Of a stretch of DNA of 64,000 bases, positions 1 through 7,327 are shown in pieces; position 1 is the first letter of the stretch; each line of letters starts with the position of its first letter. A program made the position numbers and the translations under genes. The stretch is taken from assembly GCA_016521575.1 (NCBI GenBank), contig JAEKDP010000010.1, forward strand, positions 100,816 through 164,815, in the 5' to 3' direction. This DNA is from Rhodobacteraceae bacterium F11138 (GTDB taxonomy: Bacteria; Pseudomonadota; Alphaproteobacteria; Rhodobacterales; Rhodobacteraceae). Below the pieces are notes generated by a model. The model did not search any database. It worked only from the letters and a program-made list of their open reading frames with translations, and was not told where the DNA came from.

Positions 1-255
1 GGGTCAGGGTGAAACGGTGGGGTAAGAGCCCACCGCGTCGCTGGCAACAGGGACGGCACGGCAAGCCCCACCGGGAGCAATGCCAAATAGGACCCCCGCG
101 CGGGCATGGTCCCGGCAACGGGAAACCGCCGCTAGGTACGCATTGGCCGAGAGGGGTCGGGTTGGCAGCTGGACGCGCATGGCAACATGCGCGCTAGAGG
201 AATGGTCATCGACGGGGGCAAACCCCTGAACAGAATCCGGCTTACAGGCCCTCCG
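1..255 (+). ncRNA. rnpB: RNase P RNA (class A), 3' part; 5' end outside window
   Basis: This is the catalytic RNA of RNase P, which removes 5' leaders from precursor tRNAs. The sequence shows the GAAACGGTGGGGTAAGAG segment near the start, the CTGGCAACAGGGACGGCA stretch and GGAGCAATGCCAAATAGG. Near the end come AGAGGAATGGTCATC and ACAGAATCCGGCTTAC, which are the conserved core of bacterial A-type RNase P RNA. The final part AGGCCCTCCGC should be the 3' strand of helix P1, so the end near 255 is an estimate. The 5' portion lies before base 1. No open reading frame in this stretch is believable. Confidence 0.88.
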
Positions 256-294
256 CGCATTCACGGCCGCCTGCCGATGTCGAGCTGATACCGA

Positions 295-423
295 TTATTG
301 CTGTGTCAGGGCCGATTGCCGTGTGTCCGTGGTGCCGCCCGACAGGGCGATCTGGGACGTCGCCAGAACGACGGCGCAGAGAATGATGGCAATGGCAAAG
401 GCCGGAACATGCAAGCCGCGCAT
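295..423 (-). CDS. Small single-pass membrane peptide, unknown function
   Basis: This 42-residue ORF starts at an ATG preceded by GGAG eight bases upstream on the minus strand. The product begins MRGLHVPAFAIAIILCAVVL, one strongly hydrophobic segment (about residues 6-26), followed by a polar Ser/Thr/Gln-rich tail. It runs towards the 3' end of rnpB and away from rpmG. No family is recognised. The start, ribosome-binding site and membrane segment make it look like a real small protein, but short ORFs arise by chance in high-GC DNA and I have no homology support. Confidence 0.45.
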   Translation of the reverse strand: MRGLHVPAFAIAIILCAVVLATSQIALSGGTTDTRQSALTQQ

Positions 424-559
424 GGGGAAACTCCAAATCACTAATTAAAATCACGTCTCGAAATACTGCCCCTGTGTATCCCGACAATGTCAATCTGTAA
501 AGAATTCGCCTTAAAGCTGTTGGATTGGGTGCAAAATGGCTGCAATGGCAAATCCTCTG

Positions 560-587
560 TTGACTCGGCCCATTGCGCGGGTAAAAG
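560..587 (+). promoter_or_regulatory. Possible sigma70 promoter for rpmG
   Basis: TTGACT (560-565) and TAAAAG (582-587) are separated by 16 bases and lie about 70 bases before the rpmG start codon. The -35 is close to consensus and the -10 is weak. No better candidate is visible between the small minus-strand ORF and rpmG. Confidence 0.35.
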
Positions 588-656
588 CGCAGCTTCATAC
601 GAATACGTCGAAAGGGGCCCCGGCGGGCGATTTCCTTTCGTTGCAGGAGAGAGACC

Positions 657-824
657 ATGGCGAAGCCGACCACAATCAAGATCCGCCTGAACTCGACCGC
701 AGGCACCGGCCATTTCTATGTGACCAAGAAAAACGCACGCACCATGACTGAAAAGATGGTGGTTCGCAAATATGACCCGGTGGTTCGCAAGCATGTCGAA
801 TACAAGGAAGGCAAGATCAAGTAA
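657..824 (+). CDS. rpmG: 50S ribosomal protein L33
   Basis: This is a 55-residue ribosomal protein of the large subunit. The product [20 protein letters not shown]... with a TKKNARTM segment and a basic C-terminus ending EGKIK is the typical zinc-free proteobacterial L33, and its length matches the family. AGGAGAGA lies just upstream of the ATG. The gene appears monocistronic: it has its own candidate promoter and a strong intrinsic terminator 25 bases downstream. Confidence 0.97.
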   Translation: MAKPTTIKIRLNSTAGTGHFYVTKKNARTMTEKMVVRKYDPVVRKHVEYKEGKIK

Positions 825-849
825 TCTTGCCGGACCGGATCGAACGATA

Positions 850-877
850 AGGGGTCACGCTGTTGCGTGGCCCTTTT
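850..877 (+). terminator. Intrinsic terminator of rpmG
   Basis: Nine-base-pair stem GGGTCACGC/GCGTGGCCC with one G.U pair and a short TGTT loop, followed directly by TTTT. It sits just after rpmG. Confidence 0.85.
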
Positions 878-956
878 CGTCGTGGGTGGTGTTCGCAGAT
901 TAACCGAACGTCAAGGTTTGCCGGATACCCACGATTATAGTCAAATCGAGGGGATC

Positions 957-1142
957 ATGAGTGTCAGGATTGTCATAGCATGTGCCGTCACCCTGATTGC
1001 CGCCGGGTGTGAACGCGACCGAGGCGTCGGATTCACCGGCATCGGAACGGCGCAATCCCTGCAGTCGGCCTATGCGCTGGATTTCAAGGGGCTGGCCTTT
1101 GTCGCGCGTGAAACAGCCGAAAGCATGAACGCCGACCGCTGA
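957..1142 (+). CDS. Small predicted lipoprotein, unknown function
   Basis: This 61-residue product begins MSVRIVIACAVTLIAAGCER. The hydrophobic segment runs into an AAGC lipobox-like site with Cys at about residue 18, so it is probably an exported lipoprotein anchored to a membrane. The rest is short and featureless. The ATG at 957 is chosen because GAGGGG lies just upstream and because it gives a normal signal peptide; an upstream in-frame start would put about 30 unrelated residues before it. It lies alone between the rpmG terminator and the pccB promoter region. The lipobox has Ala rather than Leu at -3, which is acceptable but weak. Confidence 0.65.
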   Translation: MSVRIVIACAVTLIAAGCERDRGVGFTGIGTAQSLQSAYALDFKGLAFVARETAESMNADR

Positions 1143-1474
1143 ACCCCACGGGCGGGCGCACTTGCGTCGATTGCCTGCGTGATAGGGTCGCGCGATGCGC
1201 GGCCGGGCACTGGCCAGACACATCGTCACAATCAATCCGTCTATCCGGCCCGTCCCGCCGCCGAAAGGGGGCTTTGGTTTCTGGCGCGTGGCGTCGGGCC
1301 AGCTGCATGCCTCTGGCCGCTTGTCTGATCTGACGGTAGGGCGTGCGGCGAAGTTAGCAGATTTGCAGTTATCGGGATTTCAAATTTGAGTAATTTGCAA
1401 ATATTCCGGATTTCGCTTTGGTGACGCGGTGATGCCCTGTAGAGTTGCGCAAAATCTCGAGGGAGACCTGCACA
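1143..1474 (+). promoter_or_regulatory. pccB upstream region with TTTGCAAA palindrome and candidate promoter
   Basis: No convincing gene is present here. A perfect palindrome TTTGCAAA lies at 1394-1401, with related elements TTTGCAGT (1362-1369) and CAAATTTG (1381-1388) upstream. A plausible sigma70 promoter follows: TTGGTG (1418-1423), 16 bases, TAGAGT (1440-1445). This puts the palindrome near -54, a normal activator position. A second palindrome, TTGCGCAA (1445-1452), overlaps the predicted start of transcription. From memory, the ScfR-family regulator PccR of Rhodobacter sphaeroides recognises TTTGCAAA-type sites upstream of pccB. No ScfR-type regulator gene is adjacent in this window. 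Confidence 0.5.
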
Positions 1475-3007
1475 ATGAAAGACATCCTTGCCGAACTGGA
1501 AAACCGCCGGGCCGATGCGCGGCTGGGCGGGGGGCAAAAACGCATTGATGCCCAGCACGCGCGCGGCAAGCTGACGGCACGCGAACGGATCGACTTGTTG
1601 CTGGATGACGGCAGCTTTGAGGAATTCGACATGTTTGTGGCGCATCGCTGCACCGATTTCGGCATGGAAAAACAGCGCCCCTATGGCGATGGTGTGGTGA
1701 CCGGATGGGGCACGATCAATGGTCGTCTGGTTTATGTGTTCAGTCAGGATTTCACCGTGTTCGGGGGCTCGTTGTCTGAAACCCACGCCCAGAAGATCTG
1801 CAAGATCATGGATATGGCGATGCAGAACGGGGCGCCGGTGATCGGCATCAACGATTCCGGTGGTGCGCGCATCCAGGAAGGTGTCGCCAGCCTGGCCGGC
1901 TATGCCGAGGTGTTCCAGCGCAACATCATGGCCTCGGGGGTCATTCCGCAGATCAGCGTGATCATGGGACCTTGTGCGGGGGGCGCGGTGTACAGCCCTG
2001 CGATGACCGACTTCATTTTCATGGTGAAGGACAGTTCCTATATGTTCGTGACCGGGCCGGACGTGGTCAAGACGGTCACGAATGAGGTCGTGACCGCCGA
2101 GGAACTGGGCGGCGCATCAACGCATACGCGCAAATCATCGGTGGCCGACGGGGCATTCGAGAACGACGTCGAGGCCCTGGCCGAGGTGCGGCGTCTGGTC
2201 GATTTTCTGCCGCTGAACAATCGCGACAAGGCGCCGGTGCGGCCCTTCTTTGATGAACCCGGACGGATCGAGAATTCGCTGGACACCTTGATCCCGGAAA
2301 ATGCCAATACGCCCTATGACATGAAAGAGCTGATCACCAAGGTTGCGGATGAGGGCGATTTTTATGAAATCCAGGAAGATTTCGCCAAGAACATCGTCAC
2401 CGGGTTCATTCGTCTCGAAGGGCAGACCGTGGGCGTGGTGGCGAATCAGCCGATGGTTCTGGCGGGCTGTCTGGACATCGACAGTTCGCGCAAGGCGGCG
2501 CGTTTCGTGCGTTTTTGCGATGCGTTCGAGATCCCGATCCTGACTTTCGTCGATGTGCCCGGCTTCCTGCCCGGAACCGGCCAGGAATACGGCGGCGTGA
2601 TCAAGCACGGGGCCAAGCTGTTGTTTGCCTATGGCGAGGCGACGGTGCCCAAGGTTACGGTGATCACCCGCAAGGCCTATGGCGGGGCCTATGACGTGAT
2701 GGCGTCCAAGCATCTGCGGGGCGATTTCAACTATGCCTGGCCGACAGCGGAGATCGCGGTGATGGGGGCCAAGGGCGCGACTGAAATCATCCACCGTGCG
2801 GATCTGGGTGATGCCGACAAGATCGCGGCCCATACCAAGGATTACGAGGACAGGTTCGCCAATCCGTTCGTGGCCGCCGAGCGGGGTTTCATCGACGAGG
2901 TGATCATGCCGCAGAGCACCCGCAAACGGGTCAGCCGTGCCTTTGCCAGCCTGCGCAACAAGGCAGTGCAGAACCCGTGGAAAAAGCACGACAACATTCC
3001 GCTGTGA
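1475..3007 (+). CDS. pccB: Propionyl-CoA carboxylase beta subunit (carboxyltransferase)
   Basis: This 510-residue subunit transfers CO2 from carboxybiotin on PccA to propionyl-CoA, giving (S)-methylmalonyl-CoA. Crotonase-fold oxyanion-hole elements are visible: GGARIQEG around residues 129-136, [12 protein letters not shown] at 166-177, FVTGP at 191-195, and the C-terminal half has [12 protein letters not shown] and [11 protein letters not shown]. The length fits the PccB family. The ATG at 1475 is preceded by GGGAG; an upstream in-frame TTG at 1445 would overlap the promoter. The substrate is assigned from the PccB-like sequence and the linked pccA and methylmalonyl-CoA mutase genes. pccA is not adjacent but 2.3 kb downstream. 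Confidence 0.97.
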   Translation: MKDILAELENRRADARLGGGQKRIDAQHARGKLTARERIDLLLDDGSFEEFDMFVAHRCTDFGMEKQRPYGDGVVTGWGTINGRLVYVFSQDFTVFGGSLSETHAQKICKIMDMAMQNGAPVIGINDSGGARIQEGVASLAGYAEVFQRNIMASGVIPQISVIMGPCAGGAVYSPAMTDFIFMVKDSSYMFVTGPDVVKTVTNEVVTAEELGGASTHTRKSSVADGAFENDVEALAEVRRLVDFLPLNNRDKAPVRPFFDEPGRIENSLDTLIPENANTPYDMKELITKVADEGDFYEIQEDFAKNIVTGFIRLEGQTVGVVANQPMVLAGCLDIDSSRKAARFVRFCDAFEIPILTFVDVPGFLPGTGQEYGGVIKHGAKLLFAYGEATVPKVTVITRKAYGGAYDVMASKHLRGDFNYAWPTAEIAVMGAKGATEIIHRADLGDADKIAAHTKDYEDRFANPFVAAERGFIDEVIMPQSTRKRVSRAFASLRNKAVQNPWKKHDNIPL

Positions 3008-3041
3008 CGGTGGCTGTTGCGCAATCCGGAGCGTGAGCGAG

Positions 3042-3503
3042 ATGATCTGCTTCCCGACCAGCGAACGAGTGTTCCCATGCCGGCGCAGAATGGCCCGGAC
3101 GGTGATCCCTGTGATGGCCGCCGGGGCAATCAGCCTTGCGCTGACCACGTCAGGGCTGGCGGCAGGGCAGGGGATCGAGGTGCCATCGGGGCAAGATATC
3201 GCGCTGAACGAGGTTCTGATCGACCGCCAATCGGGCGAGACATGGGTGCGGTTTCGCTTTGTCGCCCCGCAGATCGCGCGCCAGACGGGCACGGTGAAAT
3301 ATACCCAGGCGGCGGGGGACATGGACCATCTGTGCCAGACGCTGGTGCTGCCCTATCTGGCCGACTATGAGCTGTCCGCGAATCGGGTCGTGATCTCTCT
3401 GTCCGACCGGACGGTGCCCTTCGGAGTCGCCGATTCGGAAGCAACGCAGTTTTTTGAAACCTACCGTCCCGAAGACGCGGGCTGCATCTGGGAGGAATAT
3501 TGA
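3042..3503 (+). CDS. Predicted secreted protein, probably DUF6497-type
   Basis: The product is about 153 residues if it starts at 3042. A start at 3090 would give a cleaner signal peptide beginning MARTVIPVMAAGAISLALTT and a 137-residue precursor. No strong ribosome-binding site decides between them. After the signal peptide come a mixed alpha/beta-looking region and two cysteines (LCQTLVLP and AGCIWEEY) that could form a periplasmic disulfide. I believe it matches an uncharacterised Rhodobacteraceae family (DUF6497), by recall only. It follows pccB by about 35 bases on the same strand and may be co-transcribed, but nothing links it to propionate metabolism. Confidence 0.7.
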   Translation: MICFPTSERVFPCRRRMARTVIPVMAAGAISLALTTSGLAAGQGIEVPSGQDIALNEVLIDRQSGETWVRFRFVAPQIARQTGTVKYTQAAGDMDHLCQTLVLPYLADYELSANRVVISLSDRTVPFGVADSEATQFFETYRPEDAGCIWEEY

Positions 3504-3667
3504 TGCAACCACAAGATATTGCGATGCCCGGAGTGACCACGGAACCGAGTGCTGCCAAGGTGCCACAAGCTGTCCCTGTGGCTGGAAAAAGATGTTCCCG
3601 TGCCGTGTTTTCAGCTATGCTCAGACAAGGCCGCAGCCAAGCGGCCCCCACCCCCAACGAGGGGCCG

Positions 3668-3686
3668 CAAGGCGATCATCGCCTTG
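3668..3686. repeat. Perfect 8-bp inverted repeat with 3-base loop
   Basis: CAAGGCGA-TCA-TCGCCTTG lies 31 bases before the start of the next small lipoprotein gene. A second hairpin, GGCCGC-N6-GCGGCC, lies at 3629-3646. There is no T-run, so neither is a standard terminator. The stretch 3504-3717 otherwise holds no gene I can support. Confidence 0.5.
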
Positions 3687-3717
3687 TTGGACGTAGTGGA
3701 GCAGTCAGGAGATTCGG

Positions 3718-3858
3718 ATGTCAAAGTGCATCTCGCGACTGGCATTGGGGGGCATGTTGTTCGCCCTTGCCGCCTGTGAAATGTCGACACAGGAAGAATA
3801 CGTCATTGCTGAACCCGAACCGATTTCGGTGGCGCGCAGCTACACCGGAAAGTTCTGA
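3718..3858 (+). CDS. Very small predicted lipoprotein
   Basis: This 46-residue ORF has AGGAG at a good distance before its ATG. The product begins MSKCISRLALGGMLFALAAC, a short signal peptide with a good lipobox (LAAC, Cys20), followed by only 26 residues rich in Glu, Pro and Ser. Mature lipoproteins of this size occur in Rhodobacteraceae, and the entericidin family is a known example of tiny lipoproteins, although no similarity to it is claimed. It is one of four small exported products between pccB and pccA. Confidence 0.65.
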   Translation: MSKCISRLALGGMLFALAACEMSTQEEYVIAEPEPISVARSYTGKF

Positions 3859-3903
3859 CACGACCGTCGCAGGGCCGGTCACCGTTCGGCCGGCCCCGCA
3901 GCT

Positions 3904-3925
3904 TTTCCCCGGCGCAAAGGGGAAA
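3904..3925 (+). promoter_or_regulatory. Hairpin sequestering the ribosome-binding site of the next ORF
   Basis: TTTCCCC (3904-3910) pairs perfectly with GGGGAAA (3919-3925), which is also the only Shine-Dalgarno-like sequence before the ATG at 3931. In RNA the stem would hide the ribosome-binding site. Confidence 0.4.
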
Positions 3926-3930
3926 CCGGC

Positions 3931-4287
3931 ATGTTGAAACACCGTGGTTTTCCCGGGCGCCTGCCGGGCACCGATTATCAGTTCACAATTCGAAGACCCA
4001 ACCCCAAGGGGGTAACGCCGCTGACCCGCCGCGAACGCTATGCGGACCGCAAACCGGCTGACCGGCGCGCGGACGCCGGGTTCATGGCCGCGTTGTGGGA
4101 ACATTTCGGGGACGCACCATTTGAGCGCGGCAATCTGGACGCCGGACGCCTAAGCTGGCTGTTCGAACGCGAGGTCATCGCAGCAGAGGATCCGTTCGAT
4201 CACGCCAGTTACGAATCGCTACTGGTCATCGACGTCGCCACGGCACAAAACAGTTTTCCTGATATTTTCTCCGGGCGGTCGGCATGA
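3931..4287 (+). CDS. Hypothetical protein, 118 residues
   Basis: The ORF starts at an ATG five bases after AAGGGGAAA. The product is basic at its N-terminus (LTRRERYADRKPADRR) and has a more ordered-looking C-terminal half (FMAALWEHFGDAPFERGNL...LFEREVIAAEDPFDHASYESLLV). It has no signal peptide or membrane segment, and I recognise no family. Acidic and aromatic residues in plausible helical spacing argue for a real protein. The lack of homology evidence and the 72-base gap to the previous ORF leave real doubt. Confidence 0.5.
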   Translation: MLKHRGFPGRLPGTDYQFTIRRPNPKGVTPLTRRERYADRKPADRRADAGFMAALWEHFGDAPFERGNLDAGRLSWLFEREVIAAEDPFDHASYESLLVIDVATAQNSFPDIFSGRSA

Positions 4288-4645
4288 AAATGCGGAAAAT
4301 GGTTAATTATCGGCAAAAATCAGCCCAAAGTTACGCTAGGTCAAACGCGCACTTGGAGAATTGTTTCAATTGTGACACCGTCATGGTTGTAGGCGGCGCA
4401 TCTTTCCCTTCCATTCCATCCAATCCTGCGCCGTTTACAGACTATCTATTCCGTACCCCTTCCCTGAGCGGGCAGGTTGTTGCCACTGGCAATGGCCTGT
4501 CCGTCTCTTTCGTGACCGATCGGAAAGCCGGGCATCGGCAGGGTTTGGCCGATCATATGCGGTGCCGTGAATTTGTATTGCCTGGTTCGCGATTCAGACG
4601 GCATTTGGCGGCGCAAGCCACCAAAACACCAGAAGGAGGGGCAGA
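4288..4645. other. Non-coding stretch upstream of tandem lipoprotein genes
   Basis: No supported gene. The first half is noticeably AT-richer than its surroundings and contains the small palindrome AATTG-TTT-CAATT (4359-4371), a possible operator. It presumably contains the promoter for the lipoprotein gene at 4646, which has a very strong ribosome-binding site (GAAGGAGGGG). I could not fix -35 and -10 elements. Confidence 0.4.
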
Positions 4646-4852
4646 ATGCGAGCGGTATCACTTTGGATTTCATTGGTCTGTTGCGGGGGGCTTGTCGCCT
4701 GCGGTGACAGCACCGGAGAGCAGGCGCTTTACGGCGCGGGCGCGGGGTTCCTTGGCGCGGCGGTGCTGGACGGCAATGTCGTTGGCGGGGCCGCGGCCGG
4801 TGCGGCGGCGAATATCCTGTATTGCGATCTCAACCCCGGAAACTGCAACTAG
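4646..4852 (+). CDS. Glycine-zipper lipoprotein, first of a tandem pair
   Basis: This 68-residue precursor has a signal peptide (MRAVSLWISLVCCGGLVAC, lipobox Cys19) and a mature part of about 50 residues. The mature part has a GxxxG-like glycine zipper (YGAGAGFLGAAV...GNVVGGAAAGAAANILYC), two further cysteines and a short C-terminal tail. A very strong AGAAGGAGGGG precedes the start. It is paralogous to the gene 93 bases downstream: 35 of 49 aligned positions from the lipid-attachment cysteine onwards are identical. Glycine-zipper lipoproteins of this sort typically associate with membranes; the precise function is unknown. Confidence 0.82.
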   Translation: MRAVSLWISLVCCGGLVACGDSTGEQALYGAGAGFLGAAVLDGNVVGGAAAGAAANILYCDLNPGNCN

Positions 4853-4898
4853 GCCGCATCACCCATGCGGCAAGGCCGCAGGGAACTATTCCTGCGGC
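4853..4898 (+). other. Two consecutive hairpins between paralogous lipoprotein genes
   Basis: GCCGCAT/ATGCGGC (4853-4859 with 4865-4871) is followed by GCCGCAGG/CCTGCGGC (4875-4882 with 4891-4898). Both stems are perfect and share the GCCGCA core. There is no T-run, so they could be a 3'-end stabiliser, an attenuator or a Rho-dependent stop between the two genes. Confidence 0.5.
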
Positions 4899-4945
4899 AC
4901 ATGCGTTCTTTCTTCGATTGCCCTACCCAGGAAAGGAAATCGGAG

Positions 4946-5152
4946 ATGCGACACCTATTCAGAACAACGGCCGTTCTTGCCTTGCTGGGCGGATTGGCGG
5001 CCTGTGGCGACACGATGGGCGAACAGGCTCTGCTGGGTGCCGGGGCCGGGGCGGGTACCGCCGCAGTCGTCAATGGCAATATCGTGGGCGGCGCCGCGTT
5101 GGGCGCGGGCGCCAATATCCTGTATTGCCAGGAAAACCCCGGCAAATGTTGA
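4946..5152 (+). CDS. Glycine-zipper lipoprotein, second of a tandem pair
   Basis: This is also a 68-residue precursor: MRHLFRTTAVLALLGGLAAC (lipobox Cys20), then CGDTMGEQALLGAGAG..., GNIVGGAALGAGANILYC and a short NPGKC end. The start at 4946 has GGAG five bases upstream and gives a normal signal peptide; an upstream in-frame ATG at 4865 would start inside the preceding hairpin. It clearly arose from, or gave rise to, the gene at 4646 by tandem duplication, with both copies exactly the same length. An intrinsic terminator follows. Confidence 0.85.
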   Translation: MRHLFRTTAVLALLGGLAACGDTMGEQALLGAGAGAGTAAVVNGNIVGGAALGAGANILYCQENPGKC

Positions 5153-5207
5153 CCCTGCCTTTGCGACCTTAACCCGGGGTTCGGACCCCTTTAGCCACAT
5201 GAATACG

Positions 5208-5244
5208 AAAGCCGCGCGCGGGATGGGTCCTGCGGGCGGCTTTT
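5208..5244 (+). terminator. Intrinsic terminator between the lipoprotein pair and pccA
   Basis: AAAGCCGC (5208-5215) pairs perfectly with GCGGCTTT (5236-5243), with an inner GCGGGA/TCCTGC stem, followed by TTTT. It ends only about 35 bases before the pccA start codon, so it either ends the lipoprotein transcript or attenuates pccA. Confidence 0.75.
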
Positions 5245-5278
5245 GGCGTTCTTTCCTTTTCAATACCGAGGATATCCA

Positions 5279-7279
5279 ATGTTCAACAAGATCCTGATTG
5301 CCAATCGGGGCGAAATCGCCTGCCGCGTCATCAAATCCGCACGCAAGATGGGTATTGCCACGGTCGCGATATATTCCGATGCGGACAGACAGGCGTTGCA
5401 CGTCCAGATGGCAGACGAAGCCATTCACATCGGGCCGTCCCCGGCGAACCAATCCTATATCGTGATCGACAAGGTCATGCAGGCGATCCGCGATTCCGGG
5501 GCACAGGCGGTGCATCCCGGATACGGTTTTCTGTCGGAAAACAGCAAGTTCGCCGCGGCGCTCGAAGCAGAGGGTGTCGCCTTTGTCGGCCCGCCGAAAG
5601 GCGCGATCGAGGCGATGGGCGACAAGATTACCTCAAAGAAGATCGCGCAGGAGGCCGGGGTGTCCACGGTGCCCGGTTACATGGGGCTGATCGAGGATGC
5701 CGACGAGGCGGTCAAGATCAGCAATGACATTGGCTATCCGGTGATGCTCAAGGCCAGCGCCGGGGGCGGTGGCAAGGGCATGCGGATTGCCTGGAATGAC
5801 GAAGAGGCGCGCGAAGGGTTTCAAAGTTCCAAGAACGAGGCGGCCAATTCCTTTGGCGATGACCGGATCTTTATCGAGAAATTCGTGACCCAGCCCCGCC
5901 ATATCGAAATCCAGGTGCTGTGCGACAGTCACGGCAATGGCGTCTATCTGGGCGAACGCGAATGCAGCATCCAGCGGCGCAATCAGAAAGTGGTCGAAGA
6001 GGCACCCAGCCCGTTCCTGGACGACGCCACCCGCAAGGCGATGGGGGAACAGGCGGTCGCTTTGGCCCAGGCGGTGGGCTACACCAGCGCAGGCACGGTC
6101 GAATTCATCGTCGATGGGGACAAGAATTTCTATTTCCTGGAAATGAACACCCGCCTTCAGGTGGAACATCCGGTCACGGAACTGATCACCGGGGTCGATC
6201 TGGTCGAACAGATGATCCGCGTGGCCAACGGCGAAAAGCTGCCATTTGCGCAGGACGACATCACGCTGAATGGCTGGGCGATTGAAAACCGGCTTTATGC
6301 CGAAGATCCGTATCGCGGCTTCCTGCCCTCGATCGGCCGCTTGACCCGATATCGTCCGCCCGAAGAGGTGGCCGATGCCGAGCATGTCGTGCGCAACGAC
6401 ACCGGGGTCTATGAGGGCGGTGAGATCAGCATGTACTACGACCCGATGATCGCCAAGCTCTGCACCTGGGCACCGACCCGCGAGGACGCGATCGAACGTA
6501 TGCGCGTGGCTCTGGACAGTTTCGAAGTCGAAGGCATCGGGCACAACCTGCCGTTCCTGTCAGCGGTGATGGATCATCCGATCTTTGTCGCCGGCGACAT
6601 GACCACCGCGTTCATCGAAGAACAGTATCCCGACGGGTTTGGTGGTGTGGAATTGCCTGACGCGGATCTGCAACGGATTGCCGCGGCCTGTGCGGCCATG
6701 CATCGGGTGGCCGAAATCCGGCGCACGCGGGTCTCCGGGCGCATGGACAATCACGAACGCAAGGTTGGCACCGATTGGGTGGTCAACCTGCAAGGGCAGC
6801 GGATCGAGACCACGATCGCCGCCGATCCGCAGGGGTCGACCGTGCGGTTCGCCGATGGCAGCGAGATGCGCGTGACCAGCGACTGGACGCCCGGCGATCA
6901 GCTGGCGCATGTCATGATCGATGGCGCGCCTCTGGTTCTGAAAGTCGGCAAGATCGTCGGCGGGTTCCGCATTCGCAGCCGCGGGGCGGACCTGCGCGTG
7001 CATGTGCGGACACCGCGTCAGGCGGAGCTGGCGGCCTTGATGCCCGAAAAACTTCCGCCCGATACGTCACGCATGCTGCTGTGTCCGATGCCGGGCCTGA
7101 TCGTCAAGATCGATGTCGAGGCAGGCGACGAGGTGCAGGAAGGCCAGGCGCTGTGCACCGTCGAAGCCATGAAGATGGAAAACATCCTGCGGGCCGAACG
7201 AAAGGGCACCGTGTCCAAGATCAATGCGGCGGCGGGTGACAGCCTTGCCGTTGATGACGTGATCCTGGAGTTCGAGTGA
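5279..7279 (+). CDS. pccA: Propionyl-CoA carboxylase alpha subunit (biotin carboxylase plus biotin carrier)
   Basis: This 666-residue biotin-dependent subunit carboxylates its own biotin using ATP and bicarbonate and delivers the carboxyl group to PccB. The N-terminal biotin carboxylase domain (residues about 1-450) has the ATP-grasp glycine loop GGGGKGM at 162-168 and the FLEMNTRLQVEHPVTE region. A linking BT-type domain follows, then a C-terminal biotinyl domain with EAMKMEN, in which Lys632, 34 residues before the C-terminus, should be biotinylated. The start at 5279 follows GAGGATATCC. A strong terminator lies directly upstream, so pccA may need its own promoter or read-through. Confidence 0.97.
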   Translation: MFNKILIANRGEIACRVIKSARKMGIATVAIYSDADRQALHVQMADEAIHIGPSPANQSYIVIDKVMQAIRDSGAQAVHPGYGFLSENSKFAAALEAEGVAFVGPPKGAIEAMGDKITSKKIAQEAGVSTVPGYMGLIEDADEAVKISNDIGYPVMLKASAGGGGKGMRIAWNDEEAREGFQSSKNEAANSFGDDRIFIEKFVTQPRHIEIQVLCDSHGNGVYLGERECSIQRRNQKVVEEAPSPFLDDATRKAMGEQAVALAQAVGYTSAGTVEFIVDGDKNFYFLEMNTRLQVEHPVTELITGVDLVEQMIRVANGEKLPFAQDDITLNGWAIENRLYAEDPYRGFLPSIGRLTRYRPPEEVADAEHVVRNDTGVYEGGEISMYYDPMIAKLCTWAPTREDAIERMRVALDSFEVEGIGHNLPFLSAVMDHPIFVAGDMTTAFIEEQYPDGFGGVELPDADLQRIAAACAAMHRVAEIRRTRVSGRMDNHERKVGTDWVVNLQGQRIETTIAADPQGSTVRFADGSEMRVTSDWTPGDQLAHVMIDGAPLVLKVGKIVGGFRIRSRGADLRVHVRTPRQAELAALMPEKLPPDTSRMLLCPMPGLIVKIDVEAGDEVQEGQALCTVEAMKMENILRAERKGTVSKINAAAGDSLAVDDVILEFE

Positions 7280-7327
7280 TCCGATGACGGGCGCGGGTTC
7301 AATGGCTGACACAAGCCGGGCGCGGTT

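Noticed and set aside
3500..3937. 145-codon plus-strand ORF after the DUF6497-like gene
   Set aside because: It overlaps the better-supported 46-residue lipoprotein ORF in another frame, and its translation is Arg/Pro-rich with no protein character.
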